Of a DNA stretch of 64,000 bases, positions 51,616 through 62,683 are shown piece after piece. Each line of letters starts with the position of its first letter. Positions within the stretch are counted from its first letter, which is position 1. The notes beneath the pieces are model-generated. The model saw only the letters and a program-made list of their open reading frames with translations, had not been told where the DNA came from and did not search any database. This DNA comes from Mesostigma viride (lineage: Eukaryota > Streptophyta > Mesostigmatophyceae > Mesostigmatales > Mesostigmataceae). A program made the translations under genes and the position numbers. The stretch lies in contig RPFO01002176.1 of the NCBI GenBank assembly GCA_009746045.1, positions 259,501 through 323,500 of the forward strand, given 5' to 3'.

Positions 51616-53802
51616 CTAGCTGGCGGAGGCCCCACTGTCACCCCCACTCGTGAGCATCGCGATCAGCCCCGAGTTGTCCACCAGCATGTACAGGTACGAG
51701 GAGAGCGTGAGCGTGAGCTCCCAGCCCAGCGCGCCGTCCAGCCGGCGGCCAAACAGCGAAATCGGCTCCGTCACGTCCAGCGAGCGCAGCTCCCCAATCA
51801 CTTTGTCCACCGTGTTGTGGAGGCGGAACTCGTGCGCCGACAGCGCGTCGCCTACCGCGTCCTTGGTGGCGCCGCCCGCTGGCTGCTGCGCCAACGCTGC
51901 TCCTGCCATGTCGGTGGCGGACTTTCCGGCCTGCAAGGCGGCCAGCAGAGCGCCGGGTGGTGCCGCCTCGCCATTCTGCATGGTGACAGACGCCTTTGTG
52001 AACGACATCGCCTTCTTGGTCAGCAACCCCACAGCCCCGCCAGCACTCAGGCTTCCATCCCCGCTCGACAATGTGGGTGCCCTTTCAGCACCGTCGGTGT
52101 TCGCGCCTCCCTTTGGCACGCCCGACGCCAGGACACTTGGCAGGTTGCCGGCGCTTCCGCTGCCGCCCTTTGTGGCAGATGCAAGCATCGTGGTGAAGCT
52201 CGCGCCGCGCATCCACCGTGTGCGTGCCGTCTTGCTCTGCTCCAGCCGCAGCCACTGGAGCACGCGCCGCCGCAGGAGTGCCTGGTGCCGCTCACTCTCC
52301 TCGTTGCCCAGGGCCCCCCAGTGGACGACCGCGTGCAGGTAGGGGCCGAGGAAGACCAGCCCGGACGCCAGCATGACTGTCGGGAAGGAGCGCAGGTCCA
52401 GCCCGACGCCCGCGTTGTGCGCGACCAGCGTGCGGTACGCCAGGTAGACAAACTGCGCGCCCAGGATGGCCGCCAGCACCACGACGGTGAAGTAGATGCG
52501 CACCACGTACGTGCGGCCAAACTCGGTCAGCAGCAGCGCGCGGCAGCGCTCCCACACCACCAGGTTGGCGCCCGTGAGCGAGAGCACCACCGACGGGGGC
52601 CCACCGGATGCATCCCCCTCCTTCCCTTCCTTGTGGCCCGCCTCCCGGCCCTTCCCTTCCTTGTCCACCAACATCACCGACCTGGAGTCATCGTCCAGAA
52701 ACCCAGCAGGCTCCGCGCTCGCGTTCTCAAATGACTGGGAACGCTTGGGAGCCGGACCGCCGGCCGCCGTAGAGGACTCGGTTCCATTGCGGGGCAGCGA
52801 TGTCCCCGCCAGTGCACTGCTCGTGTCACCATGATCACCGGCTCTCTTCGGTAGGCTATCGAGCGATGCCTGCCGGGAGCCCCGAGAGTACCTGGCCAGC
52901 TTGCCGATGTTGTTGGGGAGCGGCTTGCCTGTCGGGTGGGTGACGCCGCCTGAAGAAGAGTTTGTTGTGTCGGCGTTGGCGGGAGCGCGCGGGCACTCGA
53001 GCAGCTGGCCCAGCGCGTAGAGCCACTGGTAGCGGCGGCGGAAGTTCTGGATGGAGGCCATGACGACGGGGAGGACGTAGCAAGAGAACAGCGTGTGCGT
53101 CAGTCCCGTGGCGAGGAACACCAGGAGTGTGACACTTGGCGCCTCGCGGTAGATCCCCCAGGGCACGCCCAGGACAAAGTGGCGCGAGAAGACCGGGAGG
53201 AGGGCGACAATGGCGCTGACCGCGCCGCGGGCAGTGGTAAATCGGCTCTCCCCCGTCCCCAGCACCCACGACTGCTGCATCTCACGCTTCAGCCGCTCCG
53301 TGGACCGCTTCCCGCCAGCCCCCGCCTTGAACTGTCCGAGCACGATTGCCAACAGGACGGCCTCGGTGGCCACCTTGACATGGCCGGGGATGCCGCTCTC
53401 TGTCACCGCCTCGCGCTGGGGGGACAGCGACCAGTTTGCCGCGTGCCGGCCCAGGATGGCCCTCATGCTGGCGATATTCAGCCCGGGCGCCTCCATCTCC
53501 AACACGCACGTGGCGGAGCCCAGGTCCAGCCCGACACGTGCTGCGGCGAGCCGGATCTCAAACTTGGCGAGGTCCGGGTTGTGGAGCAGGGGAATCCAGC
53601 CAGAGATCATCTCCTCGTCGCGCAGGGCCGAGTGGCGCCGTAGGCGGGGCAGCGACGCCGGCACGCGCGCGGCATGCTTGGCGGCGATGCCGGCCTTCCA
53701 GTAGAGGTAGATGGCGAATGAGAGGGCAACGTCAGGCCAAAAATAGCGGGTGATGAGGCCGCCGGTAGAGCGGTTGGCGTAGAATGCGAGCGAGCTGTCC
53801 AT
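51616..53802 (-). CDS. Multi-pass membrane protein of unknown function (host gene)
   Basis: This is a 728-residue open frame without introns, much richer in G+C than its surroundings. I chose ATG 53802 (CCACCATGG, a strong start context). An upstream in-frame ATG at 53934 would add 44 residues with no conserved look. About seven hydrophobic segments are seen: near residues 20-40 (YFWPDVALSFAIYLYW), about 160-180, 200-220, 228-255 (VTLLVFLATGLTHTLFSCYV), about 425-450 (IYFTVVVLAAILGAQFVYLA), 460-485 and near the C-terminus (LTLTLSSYLYMLV). A long Ser/Gly/Pro-rich, probably cytoplasmic loop separates the first four from the rest, and another lies near 520-640. I do not recognise the family. It is the only clear non-transposon gene here. 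Confidence 0.75.
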   Translation of the reverse strand: MDSSLAFYANRSTGGLITRYFWPDVALSFAIYLYWKAGIAAKHAARVPASLPRLRRHSALRDEEMISGWIPLLHNPDLAKFEIRLAAARVGLDLGSATCVLEMEAPGLNIASMRAILGRHAANWSLSPQREAVTESGIPGHVKVATEAVLLAIVLGQFKAGAGGKRSTERLKREMQQSWVLGTGESRFTTARGAVSAIVALLPVFSRHFVLGVPWGIYREAPSVTLLVFLATGLTHTLFSCYVLPVVMASIQNFRRRYQWLYALGQLLECPRAPANADTTNSSSGGVTHPTGKPLPNNIGKLARYSRGSRQASLDSLPKRAGDHGDTSSALAGTSLPRNGTESSTAAGGPAPKRSQSFENASAEPAGFLDDDSRSVMLVDKEGKGREAGHKEGKEGDASGGPPSVVLSLTGANLVVWERCRALLLTEFGRTYVVRIYFTVVVLAAILGAQFVYLAYRTLVAHNAGVGLDLRSFPTVMLASGLVFLGPYLHAVVHWGALGNEESERHQALLRRRVLQWLRLEQSKTARTRWMRGASFTTMLASATKGGSGSAGNLPSVLASGVPKGGANTDGAERAPTLSSGDGSLSAGGAVGLLTKKAMSFTKASVTMQNGEAAPPGALLAALQAGKSATDMAGAALAQQPAGGATKDAVGDALSAHEFRLHNTVDKVIGELRSLDVTEPISLFGRRLDGALGWELTLTLSSYLYMLVDNSGLIAMLTSGGDSGASAS

Positions 53803-54676
53803 GGTGGAAGGTAAAGAGGCATACTTTGCGCATGGTGGAGCAGTAATCAGGGCGGAGGGGAGCATGGTGGTAAGGGGGGAGGCTAGGAAGCCGACCATAT
53901 TGGTAGGCATATGTGGTAGGTCAGCAGGGGGCATGGTGGTAAGGGAGCGTAGGAAACCATGCGGGTTGGGGAGTAAAGGCGGGCGATAAGGACAATCGCC
54001 GAGGGAACCAGCAACCAGTCAAGTCATTCCATCAATTCGTCAGTGCTCAGTCATGAGGCCCAGTATAGGGAAGTACCAAGAGACAGAGGCCAGTAGGACG
54101 GGGGGGAGGGGCGGGGGGGAGTTGAGGGGCTGCGGGATGAGATGATAGGCCAGATGGCAGATAGATAGGCCACGATACCCATACCCATAGGCCACTGATC
54201 TTGTATTGGTAGGCAAGGGTAGATAGGGTAACCGTACATTTATATGGCTAGGTAGGGCCTGGCTAATGGTTCATTATTTGACATTATGGGAGTCGGTGCC
54301 ACCCGAATTGTGTGCATGGGTGGGTGGCCTTTCCATGTGTGAATGCGAAGCAGGTTACCAGGACTAGGTCTACGCAAGACAGTCCACACGCAGAAAAAAA
54401 CTGTAGTGGTAAGTATAGTGAGCTTTCCATAGCATATAATTAAGATTATGATGCGCAAGGTATATATCCGATACACGTTTTTTTAAAGAGCGCAGCAATG
54501 CATAAGCCCTCGATGGAGTTGATGATGGTGGCGATGAGTAGAGAGATAGCGCGCGACAAACGTAGCTATATTGGTTTACATTGGCGCGCCTCCCTACAAA
54601 TGAACGCGGGCTAGGAAAACCAGGTTATGGATTCCACATCCTTCTCCATCCTCTCCCCCCCCCCAGGCCCCAGCAT
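53803..54676. other. 5' flank of the membrane-protein gene, no gene seen
   Basis: Presumed promoter and upstream sequence. Direct words such as GCATGGTGGTAAGGG recur near 53862 and 53932. No TATA box at a confident distance. Confidence 0.4.
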
Positions 54677-54893
54677 CCACCCACCCACCCACCCACCCAC
54701 CCACCCACCCACCCACCCACCCACCCACCCACCCACCCACCCACCCACCCACCCACCCACCCACCCACCCACCCACCCACCCACCCACCCACCCACCCAC
54801 CCACCCACCCACCCACCCACCCACCCACCCACCCACCCACCCACCCACCCACCCACCCACCCACCCAACCAACCAACCAACCAACCAACCAAC
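54677..54893. repeat. (CCCA)n then (CCAA)n microsatellite
   Basis: About 190 bp of pure CCCA pass into six or seven CCAA units. Long HPPTPPT or GGWVGGWV frames on the two strands are shadows. Confidence 0.98.
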
Positions 54894-54914
54894 ACACCCA
54901 ACACACCCACATAC

Positions 54915-55062
54915 CCGGTCATATATGGCCACAATGAGGAGCTCAATGTGTTGGACATCATCCTCCACGCGGGTGGGCCAATCCCGTTGGTGCCCACGTG
55001 CTGGCCGGTGTACAGGAAGTAGCGCGAGGCAGCCGCAAACTGTGGGGTCCGGCCATACACAA
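54915..55062 (-). other. Possible internal exon of a host gene
   Basis: On the minus strand an AG (55064-55063) precedes a frame VYGRTPQFAAASRYFLYTGQ, then HVGTNGIGPPAWRMMSNTLS and LWPYMTG, which ends at a GTATGT donor (54914). Protein-like composition and splice signals on both sides suggest an exon of about 148 bp. I cannot name the protein. The CA-rich stretch upstream (55065-55098) would be part of the intron. Confidence 0.28.
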
Positions 55063-55404
55063 CTCAGTCACACACACATGTACACACACACACACACGGA
55101 AAGCAGAGCTGGAGCAGCGACGCGCATGCAGGTCATGCGCATGATCACGAACAACGCAGGCAAGGCTACCTAAGGTTACGGTTGCGTTGCCACAACACAA
55201 GCAGCGTGCCACTGTGCATGCACAGCATCCGCATGATCGTGTCTCGAGAGGCAGGCAAGGTTGAGAATACCAAAGGCAGAGCGGGGAAGTGCACGCAGGC
55301 CCATCATTGATAATCCTTACTGGAACATGGATCCTTAAGCACCGACAATTAAGCACCGATTATCAATCATTGATTGCATGCATTTTTGCTGGTGAGGCAG
55401 GCCA

Positions 55405-56513
55405 GGGTTGGGTTGGGTTGGGTTGGGTTGGGCTGGCTCGGGTCGGGTCGGGTCGGGTCCGGTCGGGTCCGGTTGGTTCGGTTCAGTTCGGTTCGGTTCG
55501 GTTCGGGTGTGGTGTGGTGGTGGGGCGGGGCGGGGCGGGGTGTGGTGGGGTGTGGCGGGGCGGGGCGGGGCGGGGGGGGTGTGGCGGGGCGGGGCGGGGC
55601 GGGGCGGGGCGGGGCGGGGTGGGGCGGGGCGGGGCGGGGCGGGGCGGGGCGGGGCGGGGCGGGGCGGGGCGGGGCGGGGCGGGGCGGGGCGGGGCGGGGC
55701 GGGGCGGGGCGGGGCGGGGCGGGGCGGGGCGGGGCGGGGCGGGGCGGGGCGGGGCGGGGCGGGGCGGGGCGGGGCGGGGCGGGGCGGGGCGGGCGGGGCG
55801 GGGCGGGGCGGGGCGGGGCGGGGCGGGGCGGGGCGGGGCGGGGCGGGGCGGGCGGGGCGGGGCGGGGCGGGGCGGGGCGGGGCGGGGCGGGGCGGGGCGG
55901 GGCGGGGCGGGGCGGGGCGGGGCGGGGCGGGGGGGGCGGGGCGGGGCGGGGCGGGGCGGGGCGGGGCGGGGCGGGGCGGGGCGGGGCGGGGCGGGGCGGG
56001 GGGGCGGGGCGGGGCGGGGCGGGGCGGGGCGGGGCGGGGCGGGGCGGGGCGGGGCGGGGCGGGGCGGGGCGGGGCGGGGCGGGGCGGGGCGGGGCGGGGC
56101 GGGGCGGGGCGGGGCGGGGCGGGGCGGGGCGGGGCGGGGCGGGGCGGGGCGGGGGCGGGGCGGGGCGGGGCGGGGCGGGGCGGGGCGGGGTGGGGTGGAT
56201 GGGGTGGGGTGGGGTGGGGTGGGGTGGGGGGTGGGGTGGGGTGGGGTGGGGTGGGGTGGGGTGGGGTGGGGTGGGGTGGGGTGGGGTGGGGTGGGGTGGG
56301 GTGGGTGGGTGGGGTGGGGTGGGGTGGGGTGGGGTGGGGTGGGGTGGGGTGGGGTGGGGTGGGGTGGGGTGGGGTGGGGTGGGTGGGGTGGGGTGGGGTG
56401 GGGTGGGGTGGGGTGGGGTGGGGTGGGGTGGGGTGGGGTGGGTGGGTGGGGTGGGGTGGGGTGGGGTGGGGTGGGGTGGGGTGGGGTGGGGTGGGGTGGG
56501 GTGGGGTGGGGTG
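55405..56513. repeat. G-rich pentanucleotide array: GGGTT, GGTCG, GGTTC, then GGGGC, then GGGGT
   Basis: About 1.1 kb keeps a 5-bp period throughout while the unit changes in blocks: about 55405-55510 mixed (GGGTT, GGGTC, GGTTC), about 55524-56190 GGGGC, about 56190-56513 GGGGT, with occasional short units. All G-tracts are on the plus strand, so G-quadruplex formation is expected. The three long ORFs on each strand are shadows. Confidence 0.97.
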
Positions 56514-56570
56514 GTCCGGTGACTGCACAGAGCAATTCACGTTTGTTCATTAACTGAATGGAAGGACTGC

Positions 56571-56592
56571 GGGGGGGGGGGGGGGGGGGGGG
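56571..56592. repeat. G22 homopolymer
   Basis: Twenty-two consecutive G lie 57 bp after the pentanucleotide array. Confidence 0.95.
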
Positions 56593-56690
56593 CGGAAAGA
56601 AGACACAACCCTAGGCCTAACGCTGTCACCCTTGCATGAAAGTTCGTCTCAAACGATGGAGTGATTTGGTGATTGTCGTTAATGTCGTAC

Positions 56691-57059
56691 CTTTCCTTCC
56701 GTGTATAGCAGAACTGGAATACTGAAGGGAAGGAAGAGGTGATAGAGGAACTCCTTTAGAAATATCCACAGGCGGAATTCGACCTTCTCCTCGGCTTCCC
56801 CAGCGACATCGTAGTAAGGGTCAGCGTCCGACGTTTCCAACGACTGGATCTGGTCCATCTCTTCGGGATCCAATTCGATCCGCAAGGCCGACAAAATTAT
56901 CTTGGGCAACGTCCGACGTGAACCTGCGGCAGGCTGAGCATACTGCGAATCTACGTTGCTATCAGCTGCGCATTTGGAAAGTACGCCGTAGGACCCGTCT
57001 CCCCCCCTTCTCGGCAAATCCTTCGGGACACTACGAGCCGGTCTCTGAACCGGATACAT
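56691..57059 (-). other. Possible first or internal exon of a host gene
   Basis: The minus-strand frame from ATG 57059 reads MYPVQRPARSVPKD, then an acidic part (LDPEEMDQIQSLETSDADPY), then a hydrophobic helix (LWIFLKEFLYHLFLPFSIPV). After ...LYTEGK it meets AAAG-GTACG, a good donor at 56690-56689, three codons before a stop. It may join an exon further left, such as 54915-55062, across an intron that would hold the G-rich array. No family recognised. Confidence 0.33.
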
Positions 57060-58423
57060 GTTCCACCTAGCGATTGATATTAAAGATCTAGTATTCTAGA
57101 TGATGAAGGTTTCGCCAGGCCCGAATATGATGCACTTACAGCTAGTTCACGTTTGGACATTATAGAGTTGTTCGAAAGGAATTCCTGCGTTGCTCATTGT
57201 TCCCAAGGGCACCACATTATTTGTCGGCTATTCTGCCATTTAGTAGTCAGCATGTACCCATTCCTCAAATTTTTTGAGAGCAACGACTGCCGTGCAGATT
57301 ATCGCCTTCCGACGCCCAGACATGAGACACCGCGCGTGCAGGCGGGGCAGGTCTTCGGCGAGATCCCCGGTGAGATGGTTGAAGTCAGGAATAGGGACCG
57401 ACTTGGCGCATGGCCGTGATACAACGCCTTTATAGTTTACCCTGTGGTGACGCGTGGCAGTACTGTGGCAGTACCGTATTGCAATTGTGACGAGCCCACC
57501 ACATAACGACCTTGATTTTGCTGGATTAGGACCAATAATGCAAGGGTAATTAGCACACAGCTGCTCATGCTGCCACGGCCCATACTGGGTTTCTATGTTC
57601 CCAGGAATGACATTCTAGTCTTGTTCCAGGAATAATTTATGTTGCACATCTCAAGTTCAACGGAGAGTCTAGTTAGCCGCGGGACTCAAACCGGCCGCTG
57701 TGTCGAGCACGTTCGTAGGCCCTAAATTCAGTTTATGCAGTTCGCCGGGCTGTAGGGCCCGATGTAATAACACCATGCCACGATCCATGGTTTCAAAGTA
57801 AATGCAAGTGGACTCCTTTGCTTCAACGAGTAGTTCATTTACTCAGAGTTTACCTAATGTCAGTACTAGCTGCGTGCGTGAAACGTTATCCCTGTCGTCG
57901 GTCATGCTTGGTCCAGCAATTCCTGGTCCAGCAATCTCCTGCTGCACCAGCAAACACCTGTCGGGGGCCGACCCCTAACAGGATCTATCTACGGGTGCAC
58001 GTGCGCCTGAACACCGATCAGTTGATAAACCGGCCGTGGTGACTCATGTGGTCGACATGATTGTGTAGTCCGGCCATACCAGGATCTCGACGTCAAGCTT
58101 GCGTTGATCTGAAGCCATATCCATTGTGGACGTCCTAGTTGACATTGCTTCGACGGCGCAGCGCCTGGAAGCCTGATCGAGTACGTCATGAGCATGGGGA
58201 AACCGACGCATTCTGCGTCTGCATTTCTGCGAGGAATGTCGGACCTGATAAAGCATGCATTCGGTTGAGCAATTGAACCAATTTAGCAACCAGCACGTGA
58301 CGTTGAATTATAACTCTAAAAAGAGCAAAAACATGTTCAACCAGCCATTGGCTGGCGCATAGACATCCCTAGTGTGGGTGGTGAGCTGCAGTATGGAAAC
58401 TGGAAGAGTTACGCGGATTGACA
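57060..58423. other. No recognisable feature
   Basis: Ordinary-composition intergenic DNA. Small frames on both strands show no domain. No repeat noticed. Confidence 0.4.
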
Positions 58424-58425
58424 TA

Positions 58426-58704
58426 CACCCCTAGTCCCACGTATAAGATTTCCAGGTTGAGACCCTGGATTTTGAAATTTCAGGTTTAAGATCGCAGGGC
58501 TGGCTTTGGGCAAAAAGATCTTAAAGTTGGTACAAATGGCTGGTCAGTGGTATGCGATACAGATTATATACTCATGTATACCGCATCAGGTTTGAGATCC
58601 TACCGCTCTCAACTTTAAGATCGTCAGCCCTGGATTTGATTTTAGGTTTAATATCGCAGCCCTGGGTCGGCCGGATCCCAATCTTAAACGTGGAGCTAGG
58701 GGTG
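58426..58704. mobile_element. 279-bp MITE with TA target duplication
   Basis: The ends are CACCCCTAGTCCCACGTATA and, reverse complemented, CACCCCTAGCTCCACGTTTA, both running on into AGATT. TA flanks each side (58424-58425 and 58705-58706), as in Tc1/mariner derivatives. Internal GATCGCAGG and AGATC words also form inverse pairs, so the whole unit can fold. No coding. Confidence 0.8.
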
Positions 58705-58792
58705 TAGTTGGCGGATGGGATTTGTTATGCACCCAATGTGGAAATAATATTGAATGGCCTTTCCTTAAGGTCGATGGCATGATCTTGAGTGG

Positions 58793-58896
58793 GTAGTGTG
58801 TTACATATCAAGGAGACAACCAGCGCAGGCCAGAAATCGGGAGAATCCGGACCATGGTAGCTCGAGCCTGCCGTTGTCTTGTAGTGTGTTACATAT
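58793..58896 (+). mobile_element. Tiny 72-bp mobile unit with 16-bp TSD
   Basis: The unit is 58809-58880, from CAAGGAGACAACCAGCGCAG to GAGCCTGCCGTTGTCTT. GTAGTGTGTTACATAT stands on both sides (58793-58808 and 58881-58896). The ends can pair (GACAAC with GTTGTC, GCAGGC with GCCTGC). There is no tail, no coding and no match to a tRNA that I can see. Other copies are at 39873-39927 and 50547-50618. Confidence 0.82.
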
Positions 58897-59209
58897 GTGA
58901 ACTATTTCTAGGATGTTATATAAGAACACCGTGCTCGGTAGTACGGTATTAAGTGCTCAAGACAACTATTATTATCATGGCTGTGCACAGGACAAGTATA
59001 TTTTGCGTCTGATATATTTTGCTTATGTCTCACGCGTGCGAACTGTTGAAGTGCTGTCTTACCTGTGCATGTGTACGAGCAGTCGTGCACAGACGTTACT
59101 TGGGTTACTTGATGTTAGTTTGTGCACGGATGGTACCACTTGGCAGTGGCTGGAAGATGAGGCGCCAGGCTATTCATGAACGACGTGTTTGTTAAGATTT
59201 ATTAAACAA

Positions 59210-60030
59210 AAACAAAGCCAACGCTAACAAGAGATACCACGACAAAATAACTAAGCCGGCGTGGGACACTCAATCCAGACCGCGGACGAAGTAAAACAGG
59301 CAACAGCCTAAACCGTGCTGCGTCGCAAAGTCAGCCCGCACGTGCGGCGGAGCAAGATGTCAGCACGAGTTTATTTAATTAAGATGTCAGCCATAGCCCG
59401 GGTAAGCGCTACCGAAAGCGGGCGTCTAGGCTTTGCGATAGCGACCCCACTCCACTGGTTGGCGCCAATATGACGTCCAGGTCCGCGCAGACCAACAAGG
59501 AGCCCGCTGGCCCTCCAGGTCCAGGCGGTCCTCCCGGAACCGGCAGCATTACTCGAAGAAGCCGGCGGTACTTCAGGGTCCCCAGGGCCCCGAACTCCTC
59601 CAAGACAAAGGGAACCATGTGCACAGTGGTGCCCGACGTCGCCATAGATAGGCCGTGAGCTTGCCGGCCCGCTCAGCCCAATCCGCCGCGTAGCCCGCCG
59701 CCTGGGATGCACCAACCACATGGCTAAGAGCCAAGGGGCGAGCCACAGAAACGTCAATGAGCAAGTGCCGGCCGCCTCCCTCAAAGTCCAGAACCACGAT
59801 GTCAGGTCGGTGGTTGGGGAAGTAGAAATCCGCGCCGTCCGCATCCTCAGACCGGATCGATGCTTGTGTGCATTGGGGAAAACGTACCGGACCATGGCGA
59901 GCACCACCGTCAGGAGCCTCCTGACGGTGGTGCTCGCCATGGTCCGGTACGTTTTCCCCAATGCGGGACCATGTGCAAGTACAAGTACCAATTCTGATTC
60001 TGTTGGCCACCCACGGTCCAAATTAATTAA
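59210..60030 (-). pseudogene. Restriction-endonuclease LINE fragment with inverted duplication
   Basis: The minus-strand frame has EDADGADFYFPNHRPDIVVL, then HLLIDVSVARPLALSHVVGA, matching copy b at 48906. The C-terminus is frame-shifted, and near 59370 a short duplication with TTAATTAAA interrupts it. Its 3' UTR end (59225-59275, minus) also matches 49626-49670. A perfect palindrome lies in the 5' part at 59870-59964. Confidence 0.75.
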
Positions 60031-60249
60031 CTTTTTGGAGGGGGGAAGGACAGATGGTGCCACATGACGTACGGACTGATGGGCACCGTAGACCCCTCAT
60101 ACAACTTGCGGAGGGCAGCATCCATAGGCCTGGGAACCCGGTATAGAGAGCAATTCCTAAGGTTACCCGGTATAGACAACAATTCCTAATATTCCAAAGG
60201 GCAGACCACAATACTGAGTCAAAGGCCTGGACGTAAAGCTAGCTTAAAC

Positions 60250-61345
60250 TAAATTAAATTAAATTAAATTATAACATGTCTCCGTTGGGAGATCATGTAG
60301 CACATATTCCTTGCTTGATGGATGTCCAGAGGTGGGCGGAGCCGCGTGATCGAACAAACCTAACTCTAAGCGGCTATCTAGTCTAGAAAAATCCTAACTA
60401 ACTACACTATACTCAGCAAACCGCCCCTTCCTCTTGGGGGGGGTGGCTTCCCCACTGTCAGGGGCTGGCGTGTGAGCCTGGACAATCTTCTTCCACCGCT
60501 TCTTGTTCTGCATGGCAGTCCAAAGAAGAGAGAGGGAGTGAATGCGGTGTTCAAACTGAGCTGGGACCACTAGGTCGGCCAGCAACATCTGGATGTAGTT
60601 CATGGCAGGTTTACCTAGCTTCCTGGGAATGTCCTTGGGGCCAGGCCAGGTCAAGATGTGCCCGGCGCCCTGGTTGGCCAAGCCGCTGGGGGCCGGCCAG
60701 ACCCAGGGCGGTGTTGACCTGGCTGGTGCGAGCAAGATGTCCTAGAAATGCTATCCTACGCTGCCTACTAATCTCGTCCGAAATACGAGGCATACCCTGA
60801 TACAAAGACTCGAATCACCTACGCTGGGAAAACCCTACATTCAGGACCTGTCGGAGCATCCTGTAAACCGTGCCGTCTAGCTTGGCCGCCAGTGTGTCCG
60901 TGAGTGTCCATGCCTCGGCGCCATACATAAGCACCGTGAGGACGAGGACCTTGAAGAGCATGCGCTTACGGTGCTCGCCCAGGCCCTTCGAGCGCCAGTA
61001 CTAGGTGGTGAGCGAACGGAGCCGGGCCCTGGCCAGGCCGATGCGGATGTCAACATTGTCGGCGGTGTCGGGGAGCATGCTCCCTAACAGTTTGAAGCGA
61101 TCACGAAACGGGACCTCCGTCCCGTCGAGCAGGCGCGGCAGCGGCGGGCGACTGGAGGCTCCAATCACCATCGCCTCCGTTTTGACACTAATCTCCAACC
61201 TCACCGCCCTCGCCTCCAACAAGCCGGCCAGACAGTCCAGCCAGGTCTGAATGTGCTCGGGGCGCGCGGTGAGGGTGGTGTCATCCGCATAAATCAGGTC
61301 GGCCAGGCGGTAGCCTGAGTGCCAACCCCGCCGTGCTCGCGCTCG
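60250..61345 (-). pseudogene. LINE 3' fragment with end of reverse transcriptase
   Basis: Reading on the minus strand, YRLADLIYADDTTLTARPEH holds the RT YADD (codons at 61280-61291). Then come VRLEISVKTEAMVIGAS, DGTEVPFRDRFKLLGSML and IRIGLARARLRSL, typical of the LINE RT thumb side. Further on are ISDEISRQRRIAFLGHLART and a C-terminal part to about 60394. Frame breaks are present. The 3' end has the stem-loop TCTCC-CAAC-GGAGA and a (TTTAA)n tail at 60246-60271. It shares the 3' end with the ORF1-only LINE, so it is the likely type of the enzyme source. Truncated 5' near 61345. Confidence 0.75.
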
Positions 61346-62200
61346 TTAAGAGTGTCCAAGCCGGGCTCAAACCCCTTAAGGGGACTCGGCGCGGCGAATA
61401 TTTCCCGCGCTAAAAAAATTCCGCGGTACCCCTACGTACCGTGAAAAGTGGGTGCACGGTGCGCGCACCCCTTGCGGAAGTGGCCATGGCGACTGCTTTT
61501 ACACGAAACGTGACAAATTGGCACGCGGAAGGCAGAAAACATGCTCGATTGTTGGAGAAGATTAGGTACTGATTCCACTTTGTGGTGGGATGGTTGCGAT
61601 CTGTAATGTCGCGGGCTTGTTTTCTTTACCATCGACAGGGGGGGTCCGACCTGAATTTCTGTCGGGATGAATTGAGTATAAAGGATGCTGCCTGCGGCTG
61701 TGATTGTCGATTGTTACCAGCTTTGATGGTCGTAAGGGAAGCTAGTTTAATGATGTTTCTAAATCCGTAATTTTCCCGCTGCTTCTATTTACCTATCCCG
61801 TCATTTTGCGGAGATAACATTAGGCCTGCGCGATGCGCGCCCGACCTCTCCATGAAAGGCTGGTCTTTCTTGTGCGCCTGGGCACGAATAAATGCCCGTT
61901 ATGCATGGTACGTTCTTGCATTAAAAAAACGTCTACAGCTAGCGTTTTCCTGCTTTCTTGGCTCGTTAGACGTAAGCTTTTTGCCTTCTTTCCGGCCAGA
62001 TGCTGCCATGAAGTTGCGGGTCCTGGCGCTGCATCGTTAGAATCCTGGATGTTTTTTAGCCAGTTAGTCTGTGACGTGGCTCCCTAAGCTCGTCTGGATT
62101 TGTACTAGAACACGCAATTTGTAGTTCATTTTGAAAAGTTGTATTTTATTGAATTTAAAGTTTCCACTTAAGTCTCTGAGGCAGGGGAAGTTCATAGGAC
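61346..62200. other. No recognisable feature
   Basis: Short frames only. Composition turns AT-rich after 61700. No repeat or gene supported. Confidence 0.4.
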
Positions 62201-62402
62201 CCGTGACACCGTGACATCGTGACACCGTGACACCGTGACACCGTGACACCTCAAAATGCATATAAACACACATCTTTGCAGGTATGCAGTGATTATTAAT
62301 GGGGATGATGTATTCAATGGGTCATTGCAAGTTTTACCTATGCTTCTGACACCGTGACACCGTGACACCGTGACACCGTGACACCGTGACACCGTGACAC
62401 CG
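62201..62402. repeat. Two blocks of the octamer repeat GTGACACC
   Basis: About six units are at 62201-62250 and seven at 62347-62402, separated by about 96 bp of unrelated sequence. The same octamer, and its reverse GGTGTCAC, recurs in the foldback at 63305-63589. Confidence 0.92.
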
Positions 62403-62683
62403 CAAATACCACGTATACACCTTCATAATAATCCTAGTAGAGACATTCATTTCTCCATACATCTCGGTCATCTCACCATATATCGTCTCATGTTGATGTA
62501 TTCTTGTTGTGCGTGTAGGTACCTTGCCGGGTCATGACAAGTTCAGCCATTCCTCGTTTATGCGGTCCAACGTCGCTTCAATAGGGCATGTGATTAATAT
62601 CTGGTAACAACTTATATATGTTGGCACGCCATGCGTCCAGGAATAGCTGTCTCACTTAATATGCATGCAAGCAACCATCAAAA

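Noticed and set aside
55289-56557. Very long open frames on both strands (GRGGA or PPRPA repeats)
   Set aside because: All are shadows of the 5-bp G-rich array. They are low in complexity in every frame, with no start context or domain.
58809-58880. A tRNA gene in the 72-bp unit
   Set aside because: The length fits, but no cloverleaf with A and B boxes can be drawn; only the ends pair.
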